Shown here in pieces: positions 44,601 through 56,900 of a DNA stretch of 64,000 nt. How positions within the stretch are numbered: position 1 is the first letter of the stretch; the number at the start of each line of letters is the position of its first letter. The notes under the pieces are model-generated. The model made no database searches. It was not told the DNA's origin and worked only from the letters and a program-made list of their open reading frames with translations. Both the position numbers and the translations under genes were made by a program. The DNA comes from Oscheius dolichura. Taxonomy: Eukaryota > Nematoda > Chromadorea > Rhabditida > Rhabditidae. Location: assembly GCA_932521035.1 (NCBI GenBank), contig OW051496.1, forward strand, positions 3,844,001 through 3,908,000, given 5' to 3'.

Positions 44601-47600
44601 TCCCGGTACCGTTGAATGCAGAATAAATAAAAATATACCGTAGCCTTTGCCAGCTCGAGTGCCTCGTCCCACTTGTGCAGTGTCTGGTACATCTCGATGG
44701 CCTCCTCCACGCTGTTCTGCTGCATATAAATCTTCTCGGCTTCTTTGAATTTCTTCGCCATTCTCGCCAAATTCGCCCGAACTTTATAATGTTGGGTTCC
44801 GTCTCCGCCCAGTTCAGATGCTGCTCTCGTCGCTATTTCTACCGTATCCTAAACTCTTATTATTTTTACGCCGAAAGAGAGCGGTTGAACTGACATGGAG
44901 TAGATTGACCCTGGCCACGTCGTTGATAGCCGCGAAACAACGTTGGGCCACGAGGAGTTTGTGCTGTTCCAGGGCCAGATCAGCCACCCGACGCCACATC
45001 GTATATCTGAAAAATTCGATTGTTTATATTGTGGCCTGCCTATATTCTTCTGATTAGTAGCTATCACACAGTCTCCTTCGCAATGACTTTCAAAAACCCA
45101 CGTGTCCATGTTTCCCGTGTTACTCTCCAAGAACGCGATCGCCCGTTCAAAATCCCTCTGCTCCAGTGCCGTTCCGAATTCAATCTGGGTATTATCCAGT
45201 TCGTAGGCTATTTTCGAGGTCGATTCCTAAAGTTTTACTTTTCCTATTTGAACTGAGAATTCTTCTTGTTTTGTTTATTTGTAATAATAAAAAATATAAT
45301 AATACCTACCTGAACAATGACTTCCGTCCTATCGGCATCCCTCAACACATCTTCCACGTCGCCGCGAATCATGAGAGTAGTCACCTGCTCAGGAAGATCC
45401 GGATTATACCTAGAATTATTCGCTGGTTTCAAGTTTGCTATTTTATGAGGATCCTGATAATGTGCTAATAACAACACACTTTTTAGAAAAATTACTCATG
45501 ATGTCTTTAGTTTTTCTGCTATGAGGGGAACTCTTATAATTAGTTGAGCTGTTCATTTCACTTAGTCCTTTATGGTTGTGAAACTTACCAAATATGAAGA
45601 GTCTCTCCGGACTGGGCCACGACGACGTCGCTCAGGGGTACCCATTGAACGTAGGAGCAGAAGGAGAGCAGATTTGTCTTTCTCTGGCTCTCCAGGTCAA
45701 CCAGTGTCACCCGAGACCGTTTATCCCGGTAGAGGAGCTTCGTCGCCGACTCGTTTAACTAAACTTTTTCTGTTTTTGTCTCCTGATAAATTAGACATGC
45801 CTCAAGCCAATCGACGGGAGCCGTATGGATCAGAGACATCTCCTGGTCGCTCGTTATGAAATTCTCTAAACTATCCTTTTTAATTCGAAATTGAAACTAA
45901 CGAATTGCAATTGTTGTGGGATCCGGTAAATAGGCCATCTTCTTGACATTTCCGTGTCCACTTTCACGCGTCACAACGCGAACACTAAAGAATTTTTTGT
46001 GAAATGTTTTACTGGTTCCAGGTCTGTTATGTTTTTGATGAAAAAAGTAAGCACCTGAGGAGATGAGGATTGGTGAGTTCCGTCCGCACCCAGCCGAGAG
46101 GACCGTCTGCTCCGTATTCCACCACGGTGATCTCACCCGCATTGATCAGGAGACACACGTGGGCAAATTCGAAGTAGAACCTGATAATTGTTAGAACGTA
46201 GTCATGTAATCAAAAAAAGCAAACTGGATCAACAAATAAAAGATAATTGAAGCCGAGTGAATATTAAGAAATGAACTGACTTCTCATTACCGCCCGAGTG
46301 CCAGTCGATTTCCGATGATTTGGCTGTTTCTGTGTCGGCGAGGATCAGGGTAGTCGAGGTGGTGGCCACGACGTAGCGGTCTTTTCCCATCATCTGGAGG
46401 AAAATAGAAGTATTGACGACAATCAAAACCGAGGACGAGGGCATTGTGAGTTCGAATAACTAGGGGACGTGTCCTGATGCACGCGTGCATCAGAACACCC
46501 CGAGGGCCCGAGCAGACATATTTCTTGTTTTGTATGACCGTGGTCTGTTTCTCGTTGAACTACAAACCAGTAACTACTTCGAAAGTTCCCCGGAACCTAG
46601 TTTTCTGTCACAAGGACAGAGTTCGCCTTATAACCCAATTTTTAACTAAAATCTAGTCGATTTTCTTCCCGGATATCCGTTCGGAGGGAAACCCAGGCAA
46701 GAATGTGGGTTGCAAAAGAAAGAAAAGGCTCCCTCGCCGTCCTTGAGGCCTGTTTAGGACTTTTAACAACAAAATCTTTTTTGGTCCGCTTTTATTTTGA
46801 GTGGAGAATAGTTCTGGGATTTTGGTTTGAATCTGCTGCTAGGAGCGATCTCCAAAGGATAAAGACTGGAGGGAAAAGACACCAAAGAAGGGGTTTTGAC
46901 CTCGTTCAACCCTTATATTTCCTCCCAAAGAATCTATTTGCCCCTTTGGAAATATTCTCGGCTGTAGGCTTTGAAGTAGAAGAGAACTCTGCGTAATTTT
47001 AACCCTTTTGTGTTGCCAGAGATCATGTATAGATGTTTACTTTTCACACTTCAAGCATTACCTTTGAGAGCAGATCATTAACCAATCAAATGTCTACCCG
47101 ATAGATTGTTCATGGAATTCTCTATGGACACATAACTGTAAAAAAACACCAAAACTCGGATGTATTTGCAAGAAAAATCTTGAACGATCTATCGGGTTTG
47201 ATTGGTTAGAATCGCCTTGATCTGCTCTCAAAGGTAATGCTTGAAGATTGAAAAATGGTCAAGGAATGCCTGAGCTACGAGTGCATCAGGACACGTCCCA
47301 TACTCGGGGGTGTCCTCATGCACGCGCTGGTGTCCTCATGCACGCGTGCATCAGTATACCGAGCCGATTAACTACCACTACCACTTTGATAGCCAAATAT
47401 ATGTTTAGGGAAACTATATTGTCATAAAAACTAGCTTGAGTGCTAATTGCCCTTATACGGTTGCCATGAAGCAGACAAGCCCCGTTAATAACCGCTGTTC
47501 CTTACCTTCAGGTCGTCGATGGCCAGTCCCTTATTGGAGATGACGTCCGTCCGGCTCTCGCTATTCACATCCCTCACAATCACATGCGAGGGGGCCACGT

Positions 47601-49265
47601 ACGTCGTCTCGAAGCGACTCTTCAACATTCCCCTCCTCAGGCAGCAGTCGATGGCCACCAGTCCGCCACACAGGGTGCCCTGGAAGGGATCTCCTCTATT
47701 TAAATGGTCTTACACAGAAAAGAGCGGAACCGTCTCCTTTCCAACCGAGAGCCGTAACCGCGTAGAGATTTTGAATTTCCAGTGGCGTGCCCTCGTCCCA
47801 GGCACCGCGACGGGAGGACCAGGAAAAGAGGCGAAGTCTAGGAAGCAATGGTAAGGGTAGTCTGATCTTCCCACCTATCATAACTGGCCACGACGACATT
47901 CTGTCCCGTTGGGTCGACGGCACAGGCCGAAAACTCCTTCTCTCCCTGGTCGGTGTAGTCGAATTGCTGCTGGATGACTCCCGTCTCTGGAAGGCATCAA
48001 ATTCTTTACCAGAATGATCCCGGTACCTGTGTAGGAGAGAATCCGTCGATCCGAGCCGCCAATCAGCAACCCGTGAGCAGTAAAAGCCAGGCAATACGGA
48101 GCCAGTTGCAGGTTCAGGATTTTTGACTGAATAGATTAAAAGATCAAAACAAATACCCCCTGCTTACCTGTGATTTTGTGCTGAAATTGTATAGAATAAC
48201 GGATCCGTCCTGATGTCCACTCACAAAGGCCGTCTTCTTCGGGCTGAATTTGTTTCCCCTTTGCTTTATATTTAAACAGAAACAGACTTGGATTGCATGG
48301 CGACGACGGCCTGATCCGTCTTGTAGAGGGAGCTACACTTGTTGGACTTTATCAACCCGACCCGCACCTTTCCATCCAGCAGCCCGATCTGTATTCAATT
48401 ACGGTAGAAGGAGGATGACTAGACTGACCAGTAATTTGTCATCGAAAGGCCAATCCAACGCCGTAACCGCCGAAGTCTGCATCAGTTTATTCACGATGAC
48501 CTTCTTCTCATTCCTCCAAATTCCCGTTACCCTAATCACAATTCAAAAGTTACCAGCTGGCTCCAATTTTGTAGACAAAGACGACGTTGTCAGTTTGGCC
48601 AATGGCTATCTTTGAGCCGTCGGGTGAAAATGCCACGCATTTGATTATATACGATTTCTTGCCAAACTGAAACTTTTGTTTCTAGTCTACTAGAAAACGC
48701 GTTCTTATTGAATTGAATTGGTATTCTGATCCTTATAACCTATGTTTGAAACATTTTTAATTTAGGCTTTGAGATACGTTTATTTGATGGTCTTCCTTTT
48801 CAAAATAATGCGCCTACTGGACTATGAGAAAGATTAGCAATAGTTTACGAACTTCGGATAGCCTAGAAAAACGAGCATAGTGCTCGAAATTTGCATATTA
48901 TTCAACAAAAGAAAAAAAAACCGCTCATTGGATTTATTGGATCATTAGCCAAGGAAGCTATTTTATGTTCCGGGACAAACATAAAAAAGTATAGAACCAA
49001 AATAGTTCTGAGTTTTTTTTTTCTCAGATGTTCATGTTCCTACCTTTGATTCAATAGGCTTCGTCGCGAATTTATCTCTTTGTTCGCCCTTCTCATCCAA
49101 CAGTAAAATACTCCGATCCGAGCCAGCTATGGCTGTTTTCAGTCCAGCCGCAGAGCAACTGACTCCACAGATTCGACTAGCTCCTTCCTAAACTCTCTCC
49201 CTTTATTTTAAAACCAGAATTAGTACTTGTTGGGGTAGAATAGACGATAAATAGCGGAGTTTCAT
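38627..49265 (-). CDS. osm-1: IFT172, intraflagellar transport complex B subunit (osm-1 orthologue)
   Basis: The ATG at 49265 ([13 protein letters not shown]) splices to [19 protein letters not shown] and then to [20 protein letters not shown]; these match the conserved IFT172 start. WD40-type sequence continues through ICSGGRGVLM-free exons such as [17 protein letters not shown] and [16 protein letters not shown]. The C-terminal two-thirds is a helical TPR-like solenoid: [36 protein letters not shown] and [20 protein letters not shown]. The end reads [19 protein letters not shown] and [11 protein letters not shown] before TGA at 38627. It runs for more than 30 short exons. IFT172 carries cargo at the ciliary tip and is essential for building sensory cilia. 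The length fits the usual ~1,700-residue protein. One intron of about 1.1 kb (around 46410-47515) contains nested repeats. Individual splice sites were not all verified. Confidence 0.85.
46464..47299. mobile_element. Nested inverted-repeat elements inside an IFT172 intron
   Basis: An outer inverted repeat (GGGACGTGTCCTGATGCAC at 46464-46482; inverse at 47281-47299) encloses an inner MITE (about 47040-47256) whose arms share CTTCAAGCATTACCTTTGAG and AGCAGATCA plus ACCAATCAAA in inverted orientation. Next to the outer end is a palindromic TGATGCACGCGTGCATCA that recurs at about 47339-47353. No coding capacity; it appears to be removed with the intron. Confidence 0.75.
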
Positions 49266-49842
49266 GGTTGGAACAGCTGGGGAGGGGAACAACCCAGGGG
49301 GCGCGAGTGGTTGCCTTGACGACGCGGGGAAAACAGACACCTGTCATCGGGGAAGTGGCGGGAACGGTTATAATTGAAAATTTTGAATACATCTATTTGT
49401 TCTTATGTTTTGAGGGCCGCTTAAAGCATTTTTATCAATTATCTCCAACAAAACATTTGATAAACTCTCCGATTCATCTTATTATTTGGTTTCTCCTTCT
49501 CATCTTATAGTTGGGCTGTTCCTCCGGTCTTTGATGACGAAACAGCTACCACCACTATTCCTTCCCTTCTCCACAAAGAACACCTTCAAATATTTATATG
49601 AAAATCAAATAAATCAATATAAAAAGAATCATATAAAAGGTCTATAAAAGAGGCAAAAAAAGATATCACACGTGAGCTGACGGGTATAGAAAAAAGATAT
49701 CGATGAAAGGAGGAGAGGGAGGGGAAAGAGCAGTCTCCGATATATTCTATTCTGAGAGGCAGGAGATCAATGTTTCGGCAATTCATTATTAACTAGTCTC
49801 TTGGTTCCTATTTTGGTGTCGTCTCTGAGTACTTCGGTAGAA
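49266..49842. other. Gap between IFT172 and the potassium channel
   Basis: This is the probable promoter region of IFT172. I did not find an X-box motif by eye, although most ciliary genes have one. The 49300-49400 GC-rich stretch is open in two frames, with no recognisable protein. Confidence 0.3.
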
Positions 49843-52800
49843 TTAGAAGAAGAGCATTGGGTCGGAGTTGGAGTGTTTGTGGGAGATGGGACTCGTCGGA
49901 CCGTTGATGGTTCCTCCTTTGCCGACGGAAATGTCGTCCAGGTATTGAGCATACTGAAAGTTCGTCCCTTTTCAATGTTATATCCGGACAATTCGAACTT
50001 TCACTTCGACCCATTGAGCAAAATTGAATATTTCAACACGAACTGGAATCAGCAGGCAATATTTTAGAGGTCGACAACCCGAAATCTCAAAAAAAAACCC
50101 CGTGGAATTATTACAGAAAATTGGAAAACACATACAACAGTATCAACGAGAATGCCGAATCCCCTCCTTTATAGGATTTGCTCAAAACATTTCGAATTTG
50201 TTTCAACGGGGCAATAAAAGATTACAACAGTTCCTATATTTTTAGTATTCCGGTGCTCTATGTCACAATTTTGCTACTTACCAAATGGGGGCCGACGTTG
50301 TCCTCGATCCACCTCATCAGGTGTACATTACACGGCACGTAGGGCTGTCTCAACAGGTGCTCCTGTACCTCGAGGAATCTCTTCAAGTCTTCCAATGTTA
50401 TTCTGTCTTTACTCGGTCTAAAATGAAAGGAAAACATCCTAGAAATAGAAATATTTACCGTGTTTTCTTCAAGGCAGCAATGATCCTCATAGCCTCGCGG
50501 ATATCGTCACTCATGTTGGCGAAGCCGCGACGCGCTCCTCGGATTTTTCGACCGAAATAGTGCAACTTGGTGAAGGTTCTCTGGAATCGGTTGATATTCT
50601 CCATTGTTATAAGACCGTTTATCCCGATTTTATCCCGGTTTCGAAGCATTTCGAATACTGGAGCCATCCCCCAAAGTAAGAAGGTTTCGAACTTGCTATA
50701 TGAGTTGTTCTCGCATATGTTCTTTACTTTTTCATTTTCAAACTCATATTCTTGTTCTTCTTCATTGAACAAACGAGGAAAGAAAAGGAGGATAAACCTA
50801 CCTTCAAAGTAGAGGAACAGAGGTCGAGAGAAGCTGTAATGACAGCTAGACCGATGATCACGTAGACTACCACCAGCTGAAAGAGAATGGATCCTATTTA
50901 GGCGACTGGGACATTTTTCAAAATCATGACAGGCTGGATCTCTCGTTTTCCATTTTATGAACTTTTTTGTTTTCTGATACATACAGTGAACAATGCTAAT
51001 AAATAAGCAGCATTCTAATAAGTAGAACAAAACCAAAAAAAAATGAAAACTTACAGCGAGATAAAAATGACTGATGACATAGATATTGCCCAGCCCGATG
51101 GTTGTAATTGTGTTGAAGGAGAAGAAGAGGCCGTGGATGAAGGACCTGAAACAGTTCTGTTGTCTTCTGAAAAGGGAAGAGATCCCACCAAATGGGACCC
51201 TTTTCAAAGGTGTTGAAGAGCAGACTCCCGATACAACAATAGCCGATGATCAGGGCGAAATACGAGGCTATCGGCAGCTGGAGACGGTCGTCGTCCTCGT
51301 CCGACGTCTCCTCATCCGAGTCTCGCCTCTTTTTTCGCTTTTTTAGCTCCCTGAAATTTCTTTTATATCTAACCTTTTTGTGACCATTATCTCGGGATAG
51401 AACGTTAGGAATAAATGAAATGACTAGAACAAATGAAATATTTAGAAATGGGAGAGGGGGAAACGGCTTCTTTCTTTCTTGAATTATGTTTTACCGACTA
51501 TTTATGTATTAGTCTGCTCTTTTTCAAGGATAATCGAATGAGCAACACGTGTAAAAAAAGAAACTGACATCGAGTCGATGGAGTCGACGTCTCCGTCGAA
51601 TAGATTAGTCCTAAGGCTCTCGATGAAGGAGGCTATCAGATGCCACAGTTCCAACAATTTGGCATATGACCTGAAAATGGCTGTGAAGAAAGCTGCCGGC
51701 AGTAAAAGATAATCCGAAATTCCACCTAATGCTTCAAGGATCCTACATAAAGTACGGTAATGTGACCTATGGCGGAACGTTGAAACATTTCGAGCTCGTC
51801 CGAAATCCTTATATTCTTCTCAAAAGATTTGATTCCTTTTCCATAGAGATCATTATAACTTCTCTCCAAAATCTAATAATTTTAACCAACCTGATAACTA
51901 TTTCCGATAGAAATTTTCCAATATCGGCAGCGGTGATGAACATCAGCGGAATACCGATGAGACCGAAGAAGACGGTGAATATCCTCCCGGGGTCGGTCGT
52001 TGGCGTCACGTGGTCGTAACCTTAACATTTTTATTTCTTTTTTTTCACGGAATTATAGTAAACTGGGAGAGTTATCAGAGTAATTAATCTCCAAAGAGAA
52101 AATCAGAAAAAGAGAAACTTACCCGTAGAAGTAATCACAGTGAGCGCGTAGAGGACGGCTGCCGCGAAAGACCATCTGTAAAGGGAGAATACTTTGGTTT
52201 TGTAATGTTTGGAGAGGAGGATATCAGTTTTTTCAGATGTATCAAATCGATAAAGTTGATCAAAACGTTACATATGCGAACAAATAAGAATAAAGAGCAT
52301 TTAGACATGAAACCTGTCCCATTTCAATAACTTCAGGGGAGAACTTGCCATCTTTATACCTTTCGGTGCATGTCATACTAAACAGTCTGTTCTCCTTCAA
52401 AAGGCCTGTCTTGAACCTGGTTTCTCAGCCTATCGGTGGCTGTTCCCCCGCACTCGCCTGGTGGTCAGCCGGTCCGGCTCGTCGTCCCACAATTGACCCG
52501 CTTCCGTAAATCTGTCGTCGTACTCGTGTGTCCTTGATAATTTCTTAAGAAGTGGTAATAGACGTTCACTAATCTGAAACCGGAGGGGGGACTGGTCCCT
52601 CAAAGAGTCGCCTCGTACCTGACTAGAATTGATAAAAGTTCCACCCGTACATATTGACTGTGACTCGTTTAAGATGGCCTTGTACATCGCATGGATATTT
52701 TGTAGCTTTTTCTAAAAATAAGAAAGTTGAAAGAGTGATAGTCTTATCAAAATAAGTTTTTTATGTCCCGGTGGGAACAGAAAAAGAAAAGAAGACGGGT

Positions 52801-53076
52801 ACCTCCCGGCTAGCCAGCTCGTTGTCCGCCTCCAGCCACATAAAAACCACCGCTCCCATTGCTATATACGATAAGAGAAGGATATTCAACCCCACGTGTG
52901 GTAATAAGATTTTCAGTAGCTGGAAAAGGGAGAAAAGTTGGAAAAGATCAGAGGAAATGGCCTACTTTGAGAGCTCTCTTCCACAACGGCACCGGCGGGG
53001 CCTGTTCCTCTTCCACGGCCTCGTCCGCTCCATCCCGTCGGAATTCGTCCCATTTCACTCGGCCGATATTCTCTAT
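49843..53076 (-). CDS. TWK-type two-pore-domain potassium channel
   Basis: From the 5' side (minus strand): GRVKWDEFRRDGADEAVEEE and WKRALK precede M1 (LPHVGLNILLLSYIAMGAVV with FMWLEADNELASRE). After an extracellular part (SQSICTGGTFINSSQ), pore 1 reads WSFAAAVLYALTVITSTG followed by YDHVTPTTDPGRIFTVFF and M2 (GLIGIPLMFITAADIG). A cytosolic acidic loop (RRDSDEETSDEDDD) leads to M3 (LPIASYFALIIGYCCIGS), pore 2 (FSFNTITTIGLGNIYVI) and M4 (VVVYVIIGLAVITASLDLC). The tail has FGRKIRGARRGFANMSDD, IREAMRIIAALKKTR, ITLEDLKRFLEVQEHLL and VHLMRWIEDN, a pattern shared by nematode TWK channels, and ends at 49843. Pore 2 has GLGN where GLGD or GYGD is usual. The translational start is not fixed: upstream exons lie beyond 53076. 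Confidence 0.8.
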
Positions 53077-53209
53077 AAATTTCTTTGTTATTTCTATATT
53101 TACTACTTTTTTATCATTTGTTTATTATTCCCATTTGTAAAAGTTTCCAAATTTAGAGTTTGACCAAAGCAGAAAAACCCCCTTTTCTGAATTTTCTTAT
53201 TTTCAACTC

Positions 53210-53720
53210 TTGTCAAAACCGGAAAAAGCCAATCCTTTACAATCAAAAAACAAAAAAGAGTCCGAACCTCCGAGTGTGGGATGGATGAGAGGGATGTTTT
53301 CTCGTAGACTTTTAGCCAAAAAGGCCATCGGCTACGCGACTGGAGGAGGGTCGAATACCTCCGCGTGTTCATCAATTTTCCGCGTGAATACCAAAAAAGA
53401 TTCAAAGGGGAAGGCGGCCCGGGCAATTCAATTTCGGAGAGGAGAGACCATAAAGGTGTGTGTGGGGGAGGAAGTTCCTCATTACCTCGAAGGGCCTGGG
53501 GCAGATATTCTTGGGGAAGAGAGGAGATAAAGGCCAAGTCGGAGAAGGGCAAATCGAACTTGGGCTTCTGTACGACTTGGAATATCCTCCCCACGCCGAG
53601 GGAGCCCATCGGAAGGGCGAAGGCACACACTGAGAATATCCCCCGGAGCCATAAGGAGAGAAATTCGACACCCCCTCGACTAGATTTCGCACCTTTTGAA
53701 CGCGTAGGGGACATACACAT
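53210..53720 (-). CDS. Candidate 5' coding exon(s) of the TWK channel, open on both strands
   Basis: A minus-strand frame at 53402-53692 is Ser/Pro/Gly/Tyr-rich (SNFSPYGSGGYSQCVPSPF, PTWPLSPLFPKNICPRPF) with a GTAATG donor, the kind of low-complexity cytoplasmic N-terminus common in ion channels. Another minus-strand frame (205 aa) and a plus-strand frame of 106 aa starting at 53210 also span the area without stops, so the true frame is undecided. Position just upstream of the channel's first certain exon supports the minus strand. Confidence 0.3.
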
Positions 53721-54415
53721 CGGGCATTTTTCGACTAAATTAATTTTTTCGACTGAATTACTAAGGAACGAAAGGAATGCAAAGCTTTGAGTAGTCTATT
53801 TATCAATTGGACGTGAAACGGATTCCGAAAGTCCAGAGAATTAGACTTCTTCATAATGTTTCTACTTTTATTGAATTTCAATGTATCGTCTCGTCTATGA
53901 AAAATAATCCAAATAAAAAAACAACAATGTAACTACACACGTTAGTTCCCAATTTCATTATTCGTCAAAATTAGTATCAGACGAGCCTCCTTCTAGACAA
54001 TTTGGAAGTTTGAAGAAAAAATAAAACATTTTCCTCGTAAGATCAGGGAGAAGCGTTTCAGTTCTTCTATTTATCAAGTGGGCACGAAACAGATTGGAAT
54101 TGCCCATAAAAACTGATTTTTTCATTCCTTTTCCACTTGATTTCCACTTTCACTTCCTGGAACCGTATGTTCGTGGAAATGCCAAGTTTGTGTTGCTGCT
54201 ATTCATTTTCCCAAATAAACTATAGCGACTATTTTGATCTGGCTGTTCGTTTTCGCGGCGTAACAACAAGCCCGGTCAATTCGTCTCCATTCGAACAATT
54301 GACGCTCACACCTGCTTCGTTTTGTTTTTATTCGAACGGCCATTTTAAACATTTGGATGGGATTACACTTTGTCTTTTCACACCACCAAAATAATCGAAG
54401 AGGAGAGAGCTCACC

Positions 54416-54556
54416 TAGACGGCTGAAATTGTCTGATCGGGCGGTATTGTGCCGGGAGAGGGTGTGAATACTGGGCGGCTTGGACGGGGGACGGGAGGGC
54501 GGCCTTGACGGAGGTTTACGGTAATAATACAGGGGCGGCAACAGGCGGGCTGTGTC
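54416..54556 (-). CDS. Pro/Arg-rich candidate exon
   Basis: After a GACTACAG acceptor the minus-strand frame reads YYYRKPPSRPPSRPPSKPPS and HTLSRHNTARSDNFSRL, and a GTGAGC donor follows near 54416. It is proline-rich, basic and likely disordered. It could be a variant 5' exon of the TWK channel downstream, but phase linkage to neighbouring exons was not established. Confidence 0.35.
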
Positions 54557-54779
54557 CTGTAGTCGTCTTTTTTTCTCCCCAATATATTTGGGCCAATTTT
54601 AAATTCTCTCATAGTTGATTTATCTCAAAAATTTACAAATGTTTCTAGCGGCAGCTAAATCAGAAAGAAACTCAAAAGAAACTAATATGGCATGGCCAAA
54701 ACGAAAAAGGATTCAAGTTTCAAGGCGACTTTTTTGGTGTTTATAAGGAGAGTTCCCTTGGATGAAGTGAAATATTTAC

Positions 54780-54919
54780 CGCGGAGCAGATACTGGGCCG
54801 TGGATCGAATGAGCACTGTGTCGTGGCCACGGAACTTTTCCTTCGCGAGTTTGAATACGGTAGACCTTGGAGGGTCAGACGACGCGACCACACTACGGCC
54901 GCCGTTGTGCCCATTCCCT
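54780..54919 (-). CDS. Candidate exon, FKLAKEKFRGHD segment
   Basis: Bounded by an AACTCAG acceptor and a GCG|GTAAAT donor, the minus-strand frame reads NGHNGGRSVVASSDPPRST, VFKLAKEKFRGHDTVLIRS and TAQYLLR. It enters in the phase that the two 91-nt exons at 56810 and 57970 leave in, so those exons could splice to this one. The function is not recognised. Confidence 0.4.
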
Positions 54920-55259
54920 GAGTTTATCTTTTCTTCTATATAATTCAAAGTATTAGTGATCAGGTATGAAATGGGATAGAATATATGAAGCGGGTGAAAC
55001 ATTGGATGTCTTTCGTAGGAACGAACGGGATCAATGAAAATGAAACTTTACTGGAATGCGAATTTTGAACTCTGAGGGGCCTTACATCAGTAACTCGAGT
55101 AGGATTGGGCAGCTTATAACGAATAGATGAAACTAAATGATTTTTGATGATCAAACGATATCAAATTGAAAAAGGGAGCCCAACTAAGTGTCAAAAATTG
55201 GAATGAACCAGTTCCTCCGTCAAGTGGCCCGATCAATTATAAAGAAACTCTGGGCATCG

Positions 55260-55425
55260 GTCATTTCGGCGCCCGGCGGTGGAGGAGGCTGTCTTGGAGA
55301 TTTGAGTGAGTGACGAGAGGGTGTATAGGTGCGGGAGGGAGATGTTTTGTGGGATCGGGATGGCCGACTGATACTACAAGGCGAAAGAAAGGGAAACAAG
55401 AGGATACTCGACTAGTTACTACTGG
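55260..55425 (-). CDS. Candidate Ser/Arg/Pro-rich exon
   Basis: A minus-strand frame after a CTTGTAG acceptor reads SRPSRSHKTSPSRTYTPSR, LKSPRQPPPPPGAEMTDAQ and FFIIDRAT. It is Ser/Arg/Pro-rich and may belong to the 5' variable part of the channel. The other frames are also open, so confidence is low. Confidence 0.25.
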
Positions 55426-55495
55426 GTACCGGGGGTCAAAACAGAGACAGCCGCCGCCGGGCATAGCAGACCGACCCTCCGGCTATCTCTTTCCT

Positions 55496-56053
55496 TTATG
55501 CTTCGGGCATCCTTCTAATATCTTCCTTCTTTTGTTTGTCAGTTTTTTGAGAATTATATCCTTGGCGGATGTTATACCCAGGTGCATTCAAAACAGTGGG
55601 TGTTATTATATAGACTGCTACGAACCCCCAGGAAATCAGACAATAATCTTTAGCGTTTATTTTACTCTTTTCCTTTAGGCGCACCTCGATGTTCCAGTAG
55701 GAACTTATAAATGACTGACATTTCAGGAAGTTGATAGAGAGTGGCGGAATTCTGTATTTGATACAATCTGATTTTCTTTTTCTCTTGAATCGTTTTGTGA
55801 ACATTTTCCTAACAAGGGAAGGATACATGCTCGGCATCACTTTTTCTAACTTTTTTGATGCCATCTCGTAGAGAATTTTCTGGCGATCAAGACATATTCT
55901 TTCGATTTTGCCCAAATGAGGTTTTAGTGGAGGGTAATCCAGAAAAACGCAATTTCGCGATATAGTGATATAAGGCAACCACGGAACAGTAAAAGGAACA
56001 AAAGAAGAACGTGTTATATGGAAATCTAAAGTTCCTGTATAAAACTTTAGCAC
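55496..56053 (-). CDS. 185-residue open frame, unknown
   Basis: One uninterrupted minus-strand frame reads FVPFTVPWLPYITISRNC, GKIERICLDRQKILYEMAS, EKVMPSMYPSLVRKMFTKRF and DYCLISWGFVAVYIITPT and ends PEA. There is no ATG at its left edge; an internal start or an acceptor near 56030 (ACTTTAG) would be needed. It is the longest single frame in 54-64 kb. Its composition is AT-rich and basic, and no family is recognised. It may be an exon of the same minus-strand locus or chance. Confidence 0.25.
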   Translation of the reverse strand: MLKFYTGTLDFHITRSSFVPFTVPWLPYITISRNCVFLDYPPLKPHLGKIERICLDRQKILYEMASKKLEKVMPSMYPSLVRKMFTKRFKRKRKSDCIKYRIPPLSINFLKCQSFISSYWNIEVRLKEKSKINAKDYCLISWGFVAVYIITPTVLNAPGYNIRQGYNSQKTDKQKKEDIRRMPEA

Positions 56054-56809
56054 TTGCTAAATATATTGTAATTGGATTGCAGTTGAAAGAAAGCATCTTT
56101 CCTAGGGAAAGTTTTAAAAAACAAAAATTTAAAAGTTCTGTCGTACTCAGAATACTCAAATAAGCAATGGTAGAGGTTATTGCCAGTCGGGCTATTTTTT
56201 TTTTTACATTGCTATTTCCAGATTTTCCGGATTTTTAGAGTTTGCGCACTTTTCATCTAGTTCTGCTATCAAAACAGGATCATTTCCAAGTTCTTTCGAA
56301 ATTATAAAGAAGAACGATTTATTAGAACCAGCCCGCTGCTTTTCTAGGCGCTCTGGTTATGTTTCAAGTATACATTATAAGAAATTCTCCGGGTCTGTAC
56401 CTCTTGATTTATATTATTCCGGTTTATTCAATAATTGTATTTAGCTCTCTTCTCACTAGAGAGAAAGTGTGAAAAGAGCATTCTCCTTCAATTAGTTCTC
56501 CTCCTTCCGCCGGTTGTAACAATGAGGGTAATTCGTCATGTTGGCTGCTCATTTGCCCAGAAGCCGCCGGCGCTGGTGACACTACAGGTGGTCGCTGCGG
56601 CTGTTCGTCATTTTTTCTACGGGCTCAAAACAAACCAAACACATAAAACAGAAGGTGATATTCTGTTAGGAAAACATAAGAAAATCAGCTTCGTTCAGTA
56701 GTGGAAACAACAGAAGAAAGCAGATCTTTTCTCTTTATCCCAAAAATAAAACATAACCAATTCTGCCAATCTTATATTGAGTATTTCTCCTTTTTAGTGT
56801 AAAACTTAC

Positions 56810-56900
56810 TGTTTGTAAATAGCGGAAGAATCGCCAGGTCGATGGGTCCTAGTCCGGGAATCTGCTCCTGGGCCAATCGGGCCCATTTTGTGAACATTTC
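56810..56900 (-). CDS. 91-nt paralogous exon A
   Basis: It is bounded by a CTCTAG acceptor and an AACA|GTAAG donor. It encodes EMFTKWARLAQEQIPGLGPI then DLAILPLFTN and leaves in phase 1. The exon at 57970-58060 has the same length, phase and pattern, with 14 of 30 residues identical. The ATG at its second codon could also act as a start. Confidence 0.55.

Noticed and set aside
50567-51346. Plus-strand frames across the potassium channel
   Set aside because: They are the antisense of clear channel exons that carry known pore motifs.
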